In this document: one piece after another, positions 24,542 to 34,773 of the stretch
How the letters are laid out: each line of letters begins with the position of its first letter
Position numbering within the stretch: the first letter of the stretch is position 1
Assembly: GCF_001483745.1 (NCBI RefSeq)
Contig: NZ_LQBL01000027.1
Location: 186,001-250,000, forward strand
Source of the DNA: Serinicoccus chungangensis
Lineage (GTDB): Bacteria > Actinomycetota > Actinomycetes > Actinomycetales > Dermatophilaceae
Length of the DNA: 64,000 nt
Direction of reading: 5' to 3'
Notes under the pieces: model-generated
Database searches by the model: none
Seen by the model: only the letters and a program-made list of their open reading frames with translations
What the model was told of the DNA's origin: nothing
Program-made: the position numbers and the translations under genes

Positions 24542-26019
24542 TCACATGAGCGCGGACGTGAGCCGGCAGACGTTGTCGACGTAGCGCTGGTGCCACGGCC
24601 GCCCGGTCCACTCCTGCAGGGTCAGCACCCGGGACGCCTGCCGGTAGGCCTCGTCGTTCTCCTGCAGCCGCGCCACGAGGTCGCCACCGAAGGCGAGCAG
24701 CATGATCTCGTAGGTCAGCGCGAACGAGCGGAAGTCCATGTTGCTGGACCCGATGACCGCCACCCGGTCGTCGATCGTGAGGTACTTGCCGTGCAGGACC
24801 GTCGGGGCCGGGTAGAGGTGGATGACGACACCGGCCTCGAGCAGCACCTGGTAGTAGGAGCGCTGCGCGTGGCCGACGAGGAACTGGTCGGCCTCCTCAC
24901 CGACGAACAGCTCGACGTGCACGCCCCGGTAGACGGCGCTGGTGATCGCCGCCAGCAGGGCCTCGTCGGGGACGAAGTAGGGGCTGGTGATGGCGACCCG
25001 CTCCCGCGCCATGTGCACGAGGGCCACGAACTGCCGCAGTTGGGCTCGGTCGGGAACCCTGGCCCGGACGGCACCAGCTGCATGGCGTGCGCGGCGCCGC
25101 CGGGCACCAGGTCGGGCTGGTCGGGCAGGTAGCGCGCCTGGTCCAGGCTGAGGTTCTCCCCGGTCTCGGTGAACCAGTCCGTGATGAAGACGGCGGAGAG
25201 CTGCGCCACGACGTCCCCGCTCACCTGGACCGACACGTCGCTCCACGCCCGGCCGATGCGGGCGTTCTTCTCACTGCCGTAGGCCGGGTCGATGAGGTTG
25301 TGCGAGCCGGCGAAGCCGACCCGGCCGTCGACGACGAGCAGCTTGCGGTGGTTGCGCAGGTCGGGGCGCTGCCACTGCCCGCGCCAGAGGTTCAGCGGCA
25401 TCATGTAGTGCCACCGGATCCCGGCCGCCTCCATCCGCGCGCCCAGCTGGCGACGGCCCGGGTACGAGCGGGAGCCGAGCTGGTCGAGCAGCAGGCGTAC
25501 CTCGACCCCGCGCCCGGCTGCGCGCTGCAGGGCGGAGAAGAGGACGTCGGTGCTCTCGTCCCACGCGACGATGTAGAACTCCACGAAGACGAAGTCACGG
25601 GCCTCGTCGACCGCGGCCGCCATGGCCGTGAAGAACTCCGTGGTCTCCGGGTAGACCCCCTCGCACGAACCGCTCACGCAGGACAGCCCCGTGAGCCGCC
25701 GGTTCATGCGCAGGACCGAGGCCAGGTCGTCGTCGGGCTGGATCTGCGGCAGGTCGGGCAGCGAGTCGGCGTGGTCGGCGAGCAGCTGGTTGGCCCGGCG
25801 CTGGATGTCGTGCCGGCGCCCGGCGACGAACTTGCTGCCGATGAGGAAGTAGAGCGGGAACCCCAGCACCGGCACGAAGAGGATGAGCAGCAGCCAGGCC
25901 GAGGACGCCCCCGGTCGCCGGTTCTCCGGGACCGTCCCGATGGCCCAGATCTTCAGGCCGTACTCGACGGCGAGCACGACCCCGGAGATCGTGTATGCGG
26001 TGGCACTGACCCCGTCCAT
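24542..26019 (-). pseudogene. cls: Cardiolipin synthase, single-base frameshift
   Basis: Two frames together give a normal-length (about 490 aa) phospholipase-D-type cardiolipin synthase: two N-terminal helices, first HKD motif in NHRKLLVVDGRVGFAGSHN, second in HGKYLTIDDRVAVIGSSNMD. From 26019 the first frame is good until MQLVPSGPGFPTEPN near 25039; homology then continues one frame over with LRQFVALVHMARER down to the stop at 24542. Restoring one base between AAC and TGCGG near 25038 repairs it. This is either a recent mutation or a sequencing error in a GC-rich stretch. ATG 26019 has TAGACT 6 nt upstream. Confidence 0.85.
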
Positions 26020-26025
26020 GGCCGG

Positions 26026-26031
26026 AGTCTA
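26026..26031 (-). promoter_or_regulatory. -10 box TAGACT of cls
   Basis: TAGACT lies 6 nt before ATG 26019 and contains the TAG stop of the upstream YihY/BrkB gene. Confidence 0.5.
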
Positions 26032-27120
26032 GGGTGACGCGGGGTCCTCGCGCTGCTGCGTGCCCGGCCGGTCGGCGGGGGAGTCTGCCCCGGTCACGTC
26101 GCCGGAGACCCCGTTGTGCGGGATGAGGGTGCCGGTGACCTCGTGGTGCGGCCAGTCCAGGGTGTACGGCACGGTCTGGGTCACGTAGTTCGGCGTCTCT
26201 CGCGCGTGCACCTCGGTGGGGACGACCGGCAGGTTGGTGTGCGGGGGGTTGGCGGTCCAGGCCGCGGTGAACATCACCCACCGCAGGCCCAGGTTGATCC
26301 ACACGATGAGCGTGACCAGGACCGCGAAGGAGGCGAAGACCGGGTTGTCCCAGGCACCGATGACCTGCGTGCCGGCCAGCCGCAGCAGCCCCCACCCGGC
26401 AGCCCCGAGCAGCGCGCCCTTCCACCAGTCGGGGGAGGGCATCCGCACCTTGGCCGTGACCCGGAAGAGCAGGTAGAAGACGACCGCGTCCACGATGAAG
26501 GCGGCGACGACGGCCGCCAGCCGGATGAGCAGGCCGCTGGTGCCCCGGCTCACCTCGAGCTCGCCGAGCACCGCCCGGGCCAGCACGTTGGACCCGCTGA
26601 GCAGCGCCGAGGAGAGCAGCACCGCGAGGCTGAGCAGCAGGATGCCGACGGCGTCCCAGCCCTTGCCCCGGAAGGGACGCATCGGCGCCCCGGTGAGCCC
26701 GAACATCGACCGGATGCTGTTGCGCAGACCGGTCATGACGTTCGTGGCCGTCCACAGCAGGACCGGGATCGAGACGAGCGTGGCCAGGGTAAGCGAGCGC
26801 TCGAGGACGAGCAGGTCGGGGTCGACGATGCCGCCGTTGCTGCCGTCGTCCACCAGCCCCGGGAAGGCGGTGTTGATCGCCCGGACCACTCGGTCGAAGA
26901 GCTCGGGCTGGCGACCCAGGACCGCGCGGAACCCGTTGACCCCGATCGTCATGAGCGCGATGAGGGACACCAGGGCCGAGATGGTCACGCCGCCGGCGGA
27001 GAGGTTGCCGCGCACCAGCAGGTAGCGCACGAAGGCCCGCACTGGTCGCGAGGTGTCCACCCGGTGGATGGCGCGCCAGAAGAGGTTGCGCTCGACCCCG
27101 TCCTCCTGGACCTTCGCCAC
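26029..27120 (-). CDS. YihY/BrkB family membrane protein
   Basis: A 363-residue protein with six predicted helices in the YihY/BrkB pattern (LSAGGVTISALVSLIALM, SIPVLLWTATNVMTGLRNSIRSMFG, VLVTLIVWINLGLRWVMFTAAW). The family function is unresolved; an early RNase BN assignment was withdrawn for these proteins. GTG 27120 is preceded by GAGAGGAAG; a -10-like TACCGT lies at 27163-27168 within the palindrome CGGTATACCG. It ends 10 bp before cls. Confidence 0.85.
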   Translation of the reverse strand: MAKVQEDGVERNLFWRAIHRVDTSRPVRAFVRYLLVRGNLSAGGVTISALVSLIALMTIGVNGFRAVLGRQPELFDRVVRAINTAFPGLVDDGSNGGIVDPDLLVLERSLTLATLVSIPVLLWTATNVMTGLRNSIRSMFGLTGAPMRPFRGKGWDAVGILLLSLAVLLSSALLSGSNVLARAVLGELEVSRGTSGLLIRLAAVVAAFIVDAVVFYLLFRVTAKVRMPSPDWWKGALLGAAGWGLLRLAGTQVIGAWDNPVFASFAVLVTLIVWINLGLRWVMFTAAWTANPPHTNLPVVPTEVHARETPNYVTQTVPYTLDWPHHEVTGTLIPHNGVSGDVTGADSPADRPGTQQREDPASP

Positions 27121-27265
27121 CCGTCTTCCTCTCTCGCTGACCGTCCGCACCTGCGGCACCACACGGTATACCGGCCATGGCCTGAGACGCGCTCGTCCGG
27201 CCCGCGGCGGGCACGGCGGGCGCGCCGTGGTGGACAGCGCGGGTCCCCGGGGGTCGAATAGGGGC

Positions 27266-27676
27266 ATGGACGCAGCAGGGACCGACCCGCGCGCGGCCGA
27301 GCCGTGCCGGCAGATCGTGGACGGTGCGCTGCGGGCGGCCGACCACACGCCCGGGATGAGCCGGCGGATGGCCGAGCACACCGACGGTATGTGGACCGGG
27401 ACTGTCGACACCGAGCCGGGGGCGGTCACCGGCTGGCACCACCACGGCGAGCACGAGACGACGCTCTACATCGTCTCGGGCAGGTTCCGGCTGGAGTCGG
27501 GTCCTGGTGGAGGCGACGTCGTGGAGGCCGGACCCGGAGATTTCGTGCGGGTGCCGGCCGGCGCCGTGCACCGGGAGTCCAACCCCGGGGACGAGAGCTC
27601 CCGGGCGGTGATCGTGCGCTGCGGCAGCGGTGCGCCCACCGTCAACGTCGACGGGCCGGCCCCTGCCGAGCCCTGA
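27266..27676 (+). CDS. Cupin-domain protein
   Basis: A 136-residue single-domain cupin. Motif 1 is GWHHHGEHETTLYIVSGRFRLE (His-His-His-Glu metal ligands) and motif 2 is PGDFVRVPAGAVHRESNP. It probably binds a divalent metal; it may be an isomerase, dioxygenase or sensor. The N-terminus (CRQIVDGALRAADHTPGMSRRMA) is not informative. ATG 27266 was chosen because the domain follows closely and the upstream frame overlaps the divergent gene. Confidence 0.8.
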   Translation: MDAAGTDPRAAEPCRQIVDGALRAADHTPGMSRRMAEHTDGMWTGTVDTEPGAVTGWHHHGEHETTLYIVSGRFRLESGPGGGDVVEAGPGDFVRVPAGAVHRESNPGDESSRAVIVRCGSGAPTVNVDGPAPAEP

Positions 27677-27686
27677 TGACAACGCC

Positions 27687-27705
27687 GATAAGGCACATTA
27701 TGTCA
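27687..27705 (+). other. AT-rich imperfect palindrome
   Basis: GATAAGGCACATTATGTCA stands out from GC-rich surroundings, with arms GATAA and TTATGTC. It lies in the short gap between two convergent genes. It resembles a recombinase core or a regulator site, but nothing here proves either. Confidence 0.3.
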
Positions 27706-27772
27706 AGTACGCGGTGCGGGTGCGGTGCCGGGACGCTCCCCCGTGGGTCCGTCGCCGGTCTGTCGCCGTGGG

Positions 27773-28690
27773 TCAGTCCCCGTCCTGCCGGTGCCGGTCG
27801 ACCAGCGTGGCGGCGTCGACCGGCACCAGGGCACGCACGACGGTGAGCGCGTCGTCCTCGGTCCAGGGCTCGTCGTCCGGCCGGGTCTGGTCGCTGACCC
27901 GCACGTGGCTCTCGCCGAGGTCCCGGACGACGACCCAGTGGTCACCACCGGCCTGCCGGTAGACGCCGACACCGTCGCCCAGCTCGGCGCACGGCCGCAG
28001 GTCGAGGGCCGAGCAGGCGCCGCCCCGGGGTCGCAGGGAGACGTCCAGGTAGCCCGCCTCGGGCACCTCACCGCGGGCCAGCGTGTAGCGGACCGTGCCG
28101 TCGAGCACCGTGAGCGTGGTCAGGCGCAGGCCGTCGGCGGCGGGCGGGGCGACCAGCGCCACGTCCACCGCCTCCAGCTCGGCGATCTCCTGGGCGCGGT
28201 CCTGTCGCTCCACCACCCACCAGGAGCCGGCCAGCAGAGCCAGGGCGATCCCCAGGACCAGCACCCCCCGCCCCCGGGGCCGGTGCCCTGTCGTCGGGGC
28301 CACGGACGACGCAGGCTCCGGACGCACGGCCGTCAGGCCGGCCAGGACCGGGGCCAGGACGAGCAGCGCGAGGCCGAGCCACGACGCCAGGGAGCCGAGC
28401 AGCGCGGCGACCCCGGTGAGGGTCAGCGTGGTCGGCAGCCACCACCAGCGCATGGTGCGCCGACAGAGCACGGCCGCCGCCACGGCCCCGGCGAGCGCCC
28501 CCAGCAGGGCCCCGCCCAGCGGGGGGCCCAGGCACTCCAGGCCGCCCTCGCACGGCAGTGCCGCCCCGACCGCCAGCCCGGCGGCCCCGAGGAGCAGGAC
28601 GAGCACGAACCACGCGGCGAGGGCCCGGAGGAGAACGGCCGGCAGGCGACCCGCGCCGCTGACCCGACCCGGTCCCCCGCGCCGGGTCAC
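27773..28690 (-). CDS. Membrane protein of unknown function
   Basis: A 305-residue protein starting at GTG 28690 inside the stop of the upstream hydrolase (GTGA overlap). It has four to five N-terminal helices (LLRALAAWFVLVLLLGAAGLAVGAALP; GGALLGALAGAVAAAVL; LLGSLASWLGLALLVLAPVLAGL; GVLVLGIALALLAGSWWVV), then an extracytoplasmic domain of about 140 residues with paired Cys (GGACSALDLRPCAEL). No family recognised. Translation coupling with the hydrolase suggests a shared context. Confidence 0.7.
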   Translation of the reverse strand: MTRRGGPGRVSGAGRLPAVLLRALAAWFVLVLLLGAAGLAVGAALPCEGGLECLGPPLGGALLGALAGAVAAAVLCRRTMRWWWLPTTLTLTGVAALLGSLASWLGLALLVLAPVLAGLTAVRPEPASSVAPTTGHRPRGRGVLVLGIALALLAGSWWVVERQDRAQEIAELEAVDVALVAPPAADGLRLTTLTVLDGTVRYTLARGEVPEAGYLDVSLRPRGGACSALDLRPCAELGDGVGVYRQAGGDHWVVVRDLGESHVRVSDQTRPDDEPWTEDDALTVVRALVPVDAATLVDRHRQDGD

Positions 28691-29397
28691 CGGTCGGCGC
28701 GAGCGGCCTCGTCCAGCAGGTCCGCGAGCTCGGCCGGCCGGGACCACATGGGCCAGTGGCCGGTGGGCAGGTCGACGTAGGTCAGCGCCCGGTAGTCGGG
28801 CAGCGCCTTGAGGAAGTCGACGCCCTGCTCGGCGTAGGACCGGAAGTCGCTGGCCGGGAACGAGGTGCAGACGACCGTGGACGGCACGTCGTGGCGGGCG
28901 TCGTCGGTCAGCCGCACCGGCGTGCTGACCACGAGGCCCGGCTCGGGCACCGCACGCTCGCGGAAGGTCGCCAGCTGCTCCTCGGTGAGGTCGCGCATCG
29001 ACCCACCGGCGAGCTCGTCCTCCCACCGGTCGTCCAGGACGAGCACGTCGGCGGCGAAGTCGGGGTCCATCGCCGTGCCGTCCGCCGAGGGCGCGGTGTC
29101 CACCCAGACCATGTGGTCGACGAGGTCGGGCCGCTGGTCCAGGACCAGGGTCCCCGGGATGGCCGCGCCGCTGTGCACGGCGAGCACCCGCCGGTCCGCC
29201 GACGGGTCGAGCGCCGCGACGATGGCGTCGGCCTGGTCCTGCGGCGTCACCACGGCGCGGTTCGGGTCGTCGTGGCCCTGACCCGGGAGGGTGAGCGCGT
29301 CCACGGCATACCCCCGCTGCGCGAGCGCGCGGGCCACCTCCTCCCACGCCCACTCCCCCAGCCAGAACCCCGGCACCAGCACGATCTGCGTCCTCAT
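28687..29397 (-). CDS. Alpha/beta hydrolase
   Basis: A 236-residue alpha/beta hydrolase of the small esterase (EstC/salicylate-esterase-like) type: LVPGFWLGEWAWEEVARAL forms the oxyanion region, AVHSGAA carries the nucleophilic Ser, and LPTGHWPMWSRP the catalytic His. Substrate unknown. A CATACT hexamer 7 nt before ATG 29397 is a weak -10 candidate. Confidence 0.85.
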   Translation of the reverse strand: MRTQIVLVPGFWLGEWAWEEVARALAQRGYAVDALTLPGQGHDDPNRAVVTPQDQADAIVAALDPSADRRVLAVHSGAAIPGTLVLDQRPDLVDHMVWVDTAPSADGTAMDPDFAADVLVLDDRWEDELAGGSMRDLTEEQLATFRERAVPEPGLVVSTPVRLTDDARHDVPSTVVCTSFPASDFRSYAEQGVDFLKALPDYRALTYVDLPTGHWPMWSRPAELADLLDEAARADR

Positions 29398-29443
29398 GGC
29401 ACCGAGTATGCCGCGCCCTCCGGACAGACGCCGTCCGCGACCC

Positions 29444-29449
29444 TAGGGT
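29444..29449 (+). promoter_or_regulatory. -10 box TAGGGT of the HIT gene
   Basis: TAGGGT lies 6 nt before ATG 29456. Confidence 0.55.
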
Positions 29450-29455
29450 GGGGTC

Positions 29456-29854
29456 ATGAGCACGATCTTCACCAGGATCATGGAGGGCGAGATCCCCGGG
29501 CACGTCGTCTGGACCGACGAGGTCTGCGCCGTCTTCCTCGACATCGAGCCGCTCACGCCCGGGCACGCGCTCGTCGTGCCCCGGGCGGAGGTGGACCACT
29601 GGGTCGACCTGCCGGAGGAGACCACCGCCCACCTCATGCAGGTCGCGGCCCGCGTCGGCCGGGCCCAGCTGAGGGTCTTCGGCTCCGACCGGGTGGGGGT
29701 CATCGTGCAGGGCTTCGAGGTCCCGCACGCCCACGTCCACGTCTTCCCGACCTCCGACCCCGCGGACTTCGACCTGGGCCGCAAGGGGCCGCGGGACCAG
29801 GACGACCTGGCCGCCGATGCCGCTGCCCTGCGCGGTGCCCTGGCGCAGGGATGA
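29456..29854 (+). CDS. HIT family protein
   Basis: A 132-residue histidine-triad protein. The triad is PHAHVHVFP (about residue 92-98). N-terminal IFTRIMEGEIPGHVVW and PGHALVVPR are typical of HinT-like nucleoside phosphoramidases or dinucleotide hydrolases. Its stop overlaps the next gene (ATGA). Confidence 0.93.
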   Translation: MSTIFTRIMEGEIPGHVVWTDEVCAVFLDIEPLTPGHALVVPRAEVDHWVDLPEETTAHLMQVAARVGRAQLRVFGSDRVGVIVQGFEVPHAHVHVFPTSDPADFDLGRKGPRDQDDLAADAAALRGALAQG

Positions 29855-30369
29855 CCGGTCGCGCCGACCCCGAGGACGACGGGGACTTCCACCGCGAGGT
29901 GGACGACCCCTGGGACGAGGGGTATGCCTTCACCGGCCCGGTGGAGGCGCACGGGCGCGGCCTCGACTTCGGGCTGCTGCTCCTGCGGCTGGCGGTCCTG
30001 CCGCTCGTCGCCCAGGGGGCCCGCGCGGCCACCGACATGGCGGCCTTCACCGCCCAGGTGTCGGGGACGACGCTCGGCTCGGCGGCGCCCGACGTGGTCG
30101 CCTGGGGGGTCATGGTCGGCCTCGTCGCGCTCCCGGTCCTCGTCGCGGTCGGCCTGTTCACCCGGCCCGCCGGCTTCCTCCTGGCCGCCCTCATGGCGTC
30201 CGTCTGGTCGGTGGCCGTGTTCCTCCCCGAGGACGGCACGCTGCTCGTGGGCGCCGGCGGCCTCACCGCCCAGAGCGCCCTGCTGCTGCTGGGGATCACC
30301 CTGCCGCTGGCCTTCACCGGGGCGGGCCGGCTGTCGGTGGACAGCCTGCGCACCGCCGGGCGTCCCTGA
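29851..30369 (+). CDS. DoxX-like membrane protein
   Basis: A 172-residue protein with an acidic N-terminus and four predicted helices (FGLLLLRLAVLPLVAQGARA; VVAWGVMVGLVALPVLVAVGLF; AGFLLAALMASVWSVAVFL; ALLLLGITLPLAFTG). Size and layout fit the DoxX/SURF4-like family; the first helix has the family's LLRL start. Co-translated with the HIT gene by ATGA overlap. Function unknown. Confidence 0.65.
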   Translation: MTGRADPEDDGDFHREVDDPWDEGYAFTGPVEAHGRGLDFGLLLLRLAVLPLVAQGARAATDMAAFTAQVSGTTLGSAAPDVVAWGVMVGLVALPVLVAVGLFTRPAGFLLAALMASVWSVAVFLPEDGTLLVGAGGLTAQSALLLLGITLPLAFTGAGRLSVDSLRTAGRP

Positions 30370-30398
30370 ACGCAGCCCGTCGCGACCACGGCCGCCCG

Positions 30399-30404
30399 TA
30401 GGCT
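30399..30404 (+). promoter_or_regulatory. -10 box TAGGCT of rlmC
   Basis: TAGGCT lies 7 nt before GTG 30412. Confidence 0.55.
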
Positions 30405-30411
30405 GGCGGTC

Positions 30412-31575
30412 GTGCAGTGCGACTACTTCGACGCGGGGGCCTGCCGTTCCTGCACGCTCATGGGCGAGCCCTACCCCGCCCAGCTGGCCGGGAAGCAGTC
30501 CTCGGTGGCCACCATCCTGGCGTCGTGGGTCTCCCCCGGCGCGTGGTCGGCACCCGCACCGAGCAGCGAGTCCGCGTTCCGCAACAAGGCCAAGCTCGTC
30601 GTCGCGGGTCGCCGGGGCGCCCCCACCGTCGGCATCCTGGACCGGGCGGGCCGAGGGGTGGACCTGCGCGGGTGCGGCCTCTACGAGCCGGGGCTGCACA
30701 CCGCCGTCCTCGACCTGGCCGAGCGGCTGCCCGCCAGCGGCCTGACCCCCTACGACGTGCCCACCCGCCAGGGCGAGATCAAGCACGTCCTGCTCACCCA
30801 CTCCCCCTCCGGCGAGCTCATGGCCCGCTTCGTGCTGCGCTCCCCCGGCCAGCGCCGACGCGTCGTCGAGCTCGTCGACGACCTGCGCGCCGGGATCGGC
30901 GGCCCGGGCGGTCCCCGGCTCCGGGTGGCGAGCCTCAACCTGCAGCCCGAGCACAAGGCCGTGCTCGAGGGCGAGGCCGAGGAGGTGCTGACCCCCGACC
31001 GGACGCTCCCGGTGCAGGTCGCCGGTCTCACCCTGCACCTGGGCACCCGCAGCTTCTTCCAGACCAACACCGGCGTGGCCGCCGCGCTCTACCGGCAGGT
31101 GGCCGCCTGGGTGGACGAGCTCGGTCCCGGGCGGCTGTGGGACCTCTACTGCGGGGTCGGCGGGTTCGCGCTGCACACCTCGGCGCCCGGCCGCGAGGTC
31201 GTCGGGGTCGAGCTGTCCGCGGAGGCGGTCCGCAGCGCGCGGCTCAGCCGGGAGGACCCCGCCCTGCGGGGTCGCGCCGCCGACACCACCTTCGTGGCCG
31301 GCGACGCCACCGCCCACGCCCGCGACGCCCGCCCGGCCGACCGACCCGACGTGCTCGTCGTCAACCCGCCTCGTCGGGGGCTCGGCCAGGAGCTGGCCGA
31401 CTGGATGCAGAGCTCCGGCGTGCCGCACGTGGTGTACTCCAGCTGCTCCGCGACCAGCCTCGCGCGCGACCTGGCCCGGATGCCGGCCTACGCGGTCCGG
31501 CACACCCGGCTGTTCGACATGTTCCCGCAGACGGGGCACCACGAGGTCGCGCTGCTGCTGGACCGGCGCGCCTGA
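30412..31575 (+). CDS. rlmC: 23S rRNA (uracil-C5)-methyltransferase RlmC
   Basis: A 387-residue RumB/RlmC-type enzyme. N-terminal Cys residues (MQCDYFDAGACRSCTLM) bind a 4Fe-4S cluster; the SAM site is LWDLYCGVGGFALH; NPPRRGLGQEL and VVYSSCSATSLARDL contain the catalytic Cys. It methylates U747 of 23S rRNA in E. coli. There is no TRAM domain, which separates RlmC from RlmD. Start GTG 30412 is fixed by TAGGCT and the Fe-S motif at residue 3. Confidence 0.9.
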   Translation: MQCDYFDAGACRSCTLMGEPYPAQLAGKQSSVATILASWVSPGAWSAPAPSSESAFRNKAKLVVAGRRGAPTVGILDRAGRGVDLRGCGLYEPGLHTAVLDLAERLPASGLTPYDVPTRQGEIKHVLLTHSPSGELMARFVLRSPGQRRRVVELVDDLRAGIGGPGGPRLRVASLNLQPEHKAVLEGEAEEVLTPDRTLPVQVAGLTLHLGTRSFFQTNTGVAAALYRQVAAWVDELGPGRLWDLYCGVGGFALHTSAPGREVVGVELSAEAVRSARLSREDPALRGRAADTTFVAGDATAHARDARPADRPDVLVVNPPRRGLGQELADWMQSSGVPHVVYSSCSATSLARDLARMPAYAVRHTRLFDMFPQTGHHEVALLLDRRA

Positions 31576-31657
31576 GGGTGCCGCGGTCGCGGCCCCGCCG
31601 CGCTCTGCCATGATGGTGGCCCCGCGACATCCCCGACGACGAGGAAGTGCCAGACCG

Positions 31658-31984
31658 ATGCCGAACACCTTTGAGGCCGTCCCCTCCGCCGGCCACGAGC
31701 GCAGCACGGCCTTCCTGGCGGTCGAGCAGCCCGAGCAGCGGCTCGAGGACTACATGGAACGCTCGCAGATGCACCGAGGGTCGCTGCGGGAGCAGGACGG
31801 CTACACCGTCCCGTTCCGCGACGGCGGGCAGGTCCGCATCACGGTGCGCGAGGAGGGGACCGAGGCGGCGGGGCTGCTGTTCGAGGTCGACGCCCCCACC
31901 GAGGAGCGGCGGACCTACATCGAGGGCGAGGTCGAGAACGAGCTCGGCGACGGGGCCGACAGCCTCAGCTGGGAGCGCGGCTGA
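31658..31984 (+). CDS. Small hydrophilic protein, function unknown
   Basis: A 108-residue acidic soluble protein (rich in Glu, Asp, Arg) without recognised domain. It reads as an alternating strand/turn pattern (GYTVPFRDGGQVRITVREEG) that may be a small beta-rich fold. GAGGAAG precedes ATG 31658. It is followed by repeats and a hairpin rather than a gene. Confidence 0.6.
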   Translation: MPNTFEAVPSAGHERSTAFLAVEQPEQRLEDYMERSQMHRGSLREQDGYTVPFRDGGQVRITVREEGTEAAGLLFEVDAPTEERRTYIEGEVENELGDGADSLSWERG

Positions 31985-32315
31985 GGCGCCCCCGGCGCCA
32001 GCGACGGGGCCCACGCCAGCGCCGGCCCGCACCACCTCGACCTCAAGGGGCACTACCAGCCCCGGCCCTGAGCTTCTGGACATAGCTTTCTGGGGAACGG
32101 GCCCCAGAAACCTATGTCCAGAAGTATGAGGGGCCGTCGAACACGTCCTCGGCGTACCCCTGCAGGGAGAGCGCGGCGGTGAGGTCCCCGCGGTCGACCT
32201 GGGCACGGCACCCTGCCGGGCCACGGGGGTCTTCCCCGTCCGCCGGCCGCGACCCGCTCAGCCCTGGGGCCGCCCGGCCAGCCCGCTCAGCCCTGGGGCC
32301 GCCCGGCCAGCCCGC
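31985..32315. other. 331-bp region without intact gene
   Basis: It contains the hairpin at 32073-32124 and the start of the 29-bp repeats. Coding-like tails converge on the hairpin from both sides: plus strand to a TGA near 32071 (ending HHLDLKGHYQPRP) and minus strand to a TAG inside the right arm (ending GYAEDVFDGPSYFWT). These may be remnants of deleted genes; both are too short to name. Confidence 0.4.
32073..32124. repeat. Long AT-rich inverted repeat (hairpin)
   Basis: CTTCTGGACATAG (32073-32085) pairs with 32112-32124 and TTTCTGGGG (32087-32095) with 32102-32110, separated by one C/C mismatch, with loop AACGGG. The 22-bp stem has lower GC than its surroundings. No U-tract. It could be a bidirectional terminator, a small mobile remnant or a structured RNA. 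Confidence 0.85.
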
Positions 32316-32345
32316 TCAGCCCTGACACCGCCCGGCCAGCCCGCT
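32259..32345. repeat. 29-bp tandem repeat duplicating a gene 3' end
   Basis: Three copies at 32259-32287, 32288-32316 and 32317-32345. The first two are identical and the third differs at three bases (GACA for GGGG region). The third copy is the last codons and stop of the rhodanese gene, so the array arose by tandem duplication of the gene end. Confidence 0.92.
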
Positions 32346-32927
32346 CAGCGCATCCCTCAGCTGACGCTGGCCACCCCGGTTCCACGGCATCCGCATGAGT
32401 GCCTGCCCCATGGCGCAGGTGTTGCTCAGCGCCGCGAAGGTCAGACCGCCGCCGATCCCGGCGGCCACCCACTTGGCGCCCGGCACGACGGTGCTCGCCA
32501 GGACCGAGCCGAGCACGATGCCCCCGGCGACCAGGCGGACCTGTCGTTCCAGCTCCCACGGCCCGGCGGTCTCGCGGACCTCGCCGCCGGTGCCGGACCA
32601 GCCCTGGATCCCTCCGGTGAGCACGTGCATCCCGGTTCCGCCGGTCTGTGCCAGGGCCTGGGCGGCGGCGCTCGCGCGCGCGCCGGACCGGCAGACGAGC
32701 ACGACGTCCTGATCGAGGTGGTCGGCGACCGAGCGGGCGTGCTCGGTCAGCGTGGAGAGGGGGATGTTGTAGGAGCCGGGCACGTGCCCGGCGGCGTACT
32801 CCCCCGGGGTGCGGACGTCGAGGACGCGGGGGGCGGCGTCACCGGCCAGCCAGGTACGCAGCTCGGTCGCGCTGACCTCGACGGGGTGGGTGGTGCGTGC
32901 GGGGTTCGTGCTCGTGGTCGTGCTCAT
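32316..32927 (-). CDS. YgaP-like rhodanese with membrane tail
   Basis: A 203-residue protein: a rhodanese domain (about 15-115) with active-site loop VLVCRSGARAS, then a DUF2892-type membrane segment (LVAGGIVLGSVLASTVVPGAKWVAAGIGGGLTFAALSNTCAMG). This is the E. coli YgaP architecture, a membrane sulfurtransferase. It is the downstream member of a persulfide operon with the dioxygenase at 33044. The last codons are part of a 29-bp tandem repeat. Confidence 0.88.
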   Translation of the reverse strand: MSTTTSTNPARTTHPVEVSATELRTWLAGDAAPRVLDVRTPGEYAAGHVPGSYNIPLSTLTEHARSVADHLDQDVVLVCRSGARASAAAQALAQTGGTGMHVLTGGIQGWSGTGGEVRETAGPWELERQVRLVAGGIVLGSVLASTVVPGAKWVAAGIGGGLTFAALSNTCAMGQALMRMPWNRGGQRQLRDALSGLAGRCQG

Positions 32928-33043
32928 GCTGCGGGGACTCCTCGTGGTGGGGTGGGACGGGTGCGGTGGACAGGGTCGGACGGGCAGGGGGGGGCCAGAA
33001 GAGGTCACGGTGGGCGGGCCGCGCCGGTGGTGCCGGGGTGGGC

Positions 33044-34767
<1,724 letters not shown>

Positions 34768-34773
34768 GCTCCC

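Noticed and set aside
25030-25045. Programmed frameshifting in cardiolipin synthase
   Set aside because: No slippery heptamer or downstream structure is evident; a mutation or sequencing error is simpler.
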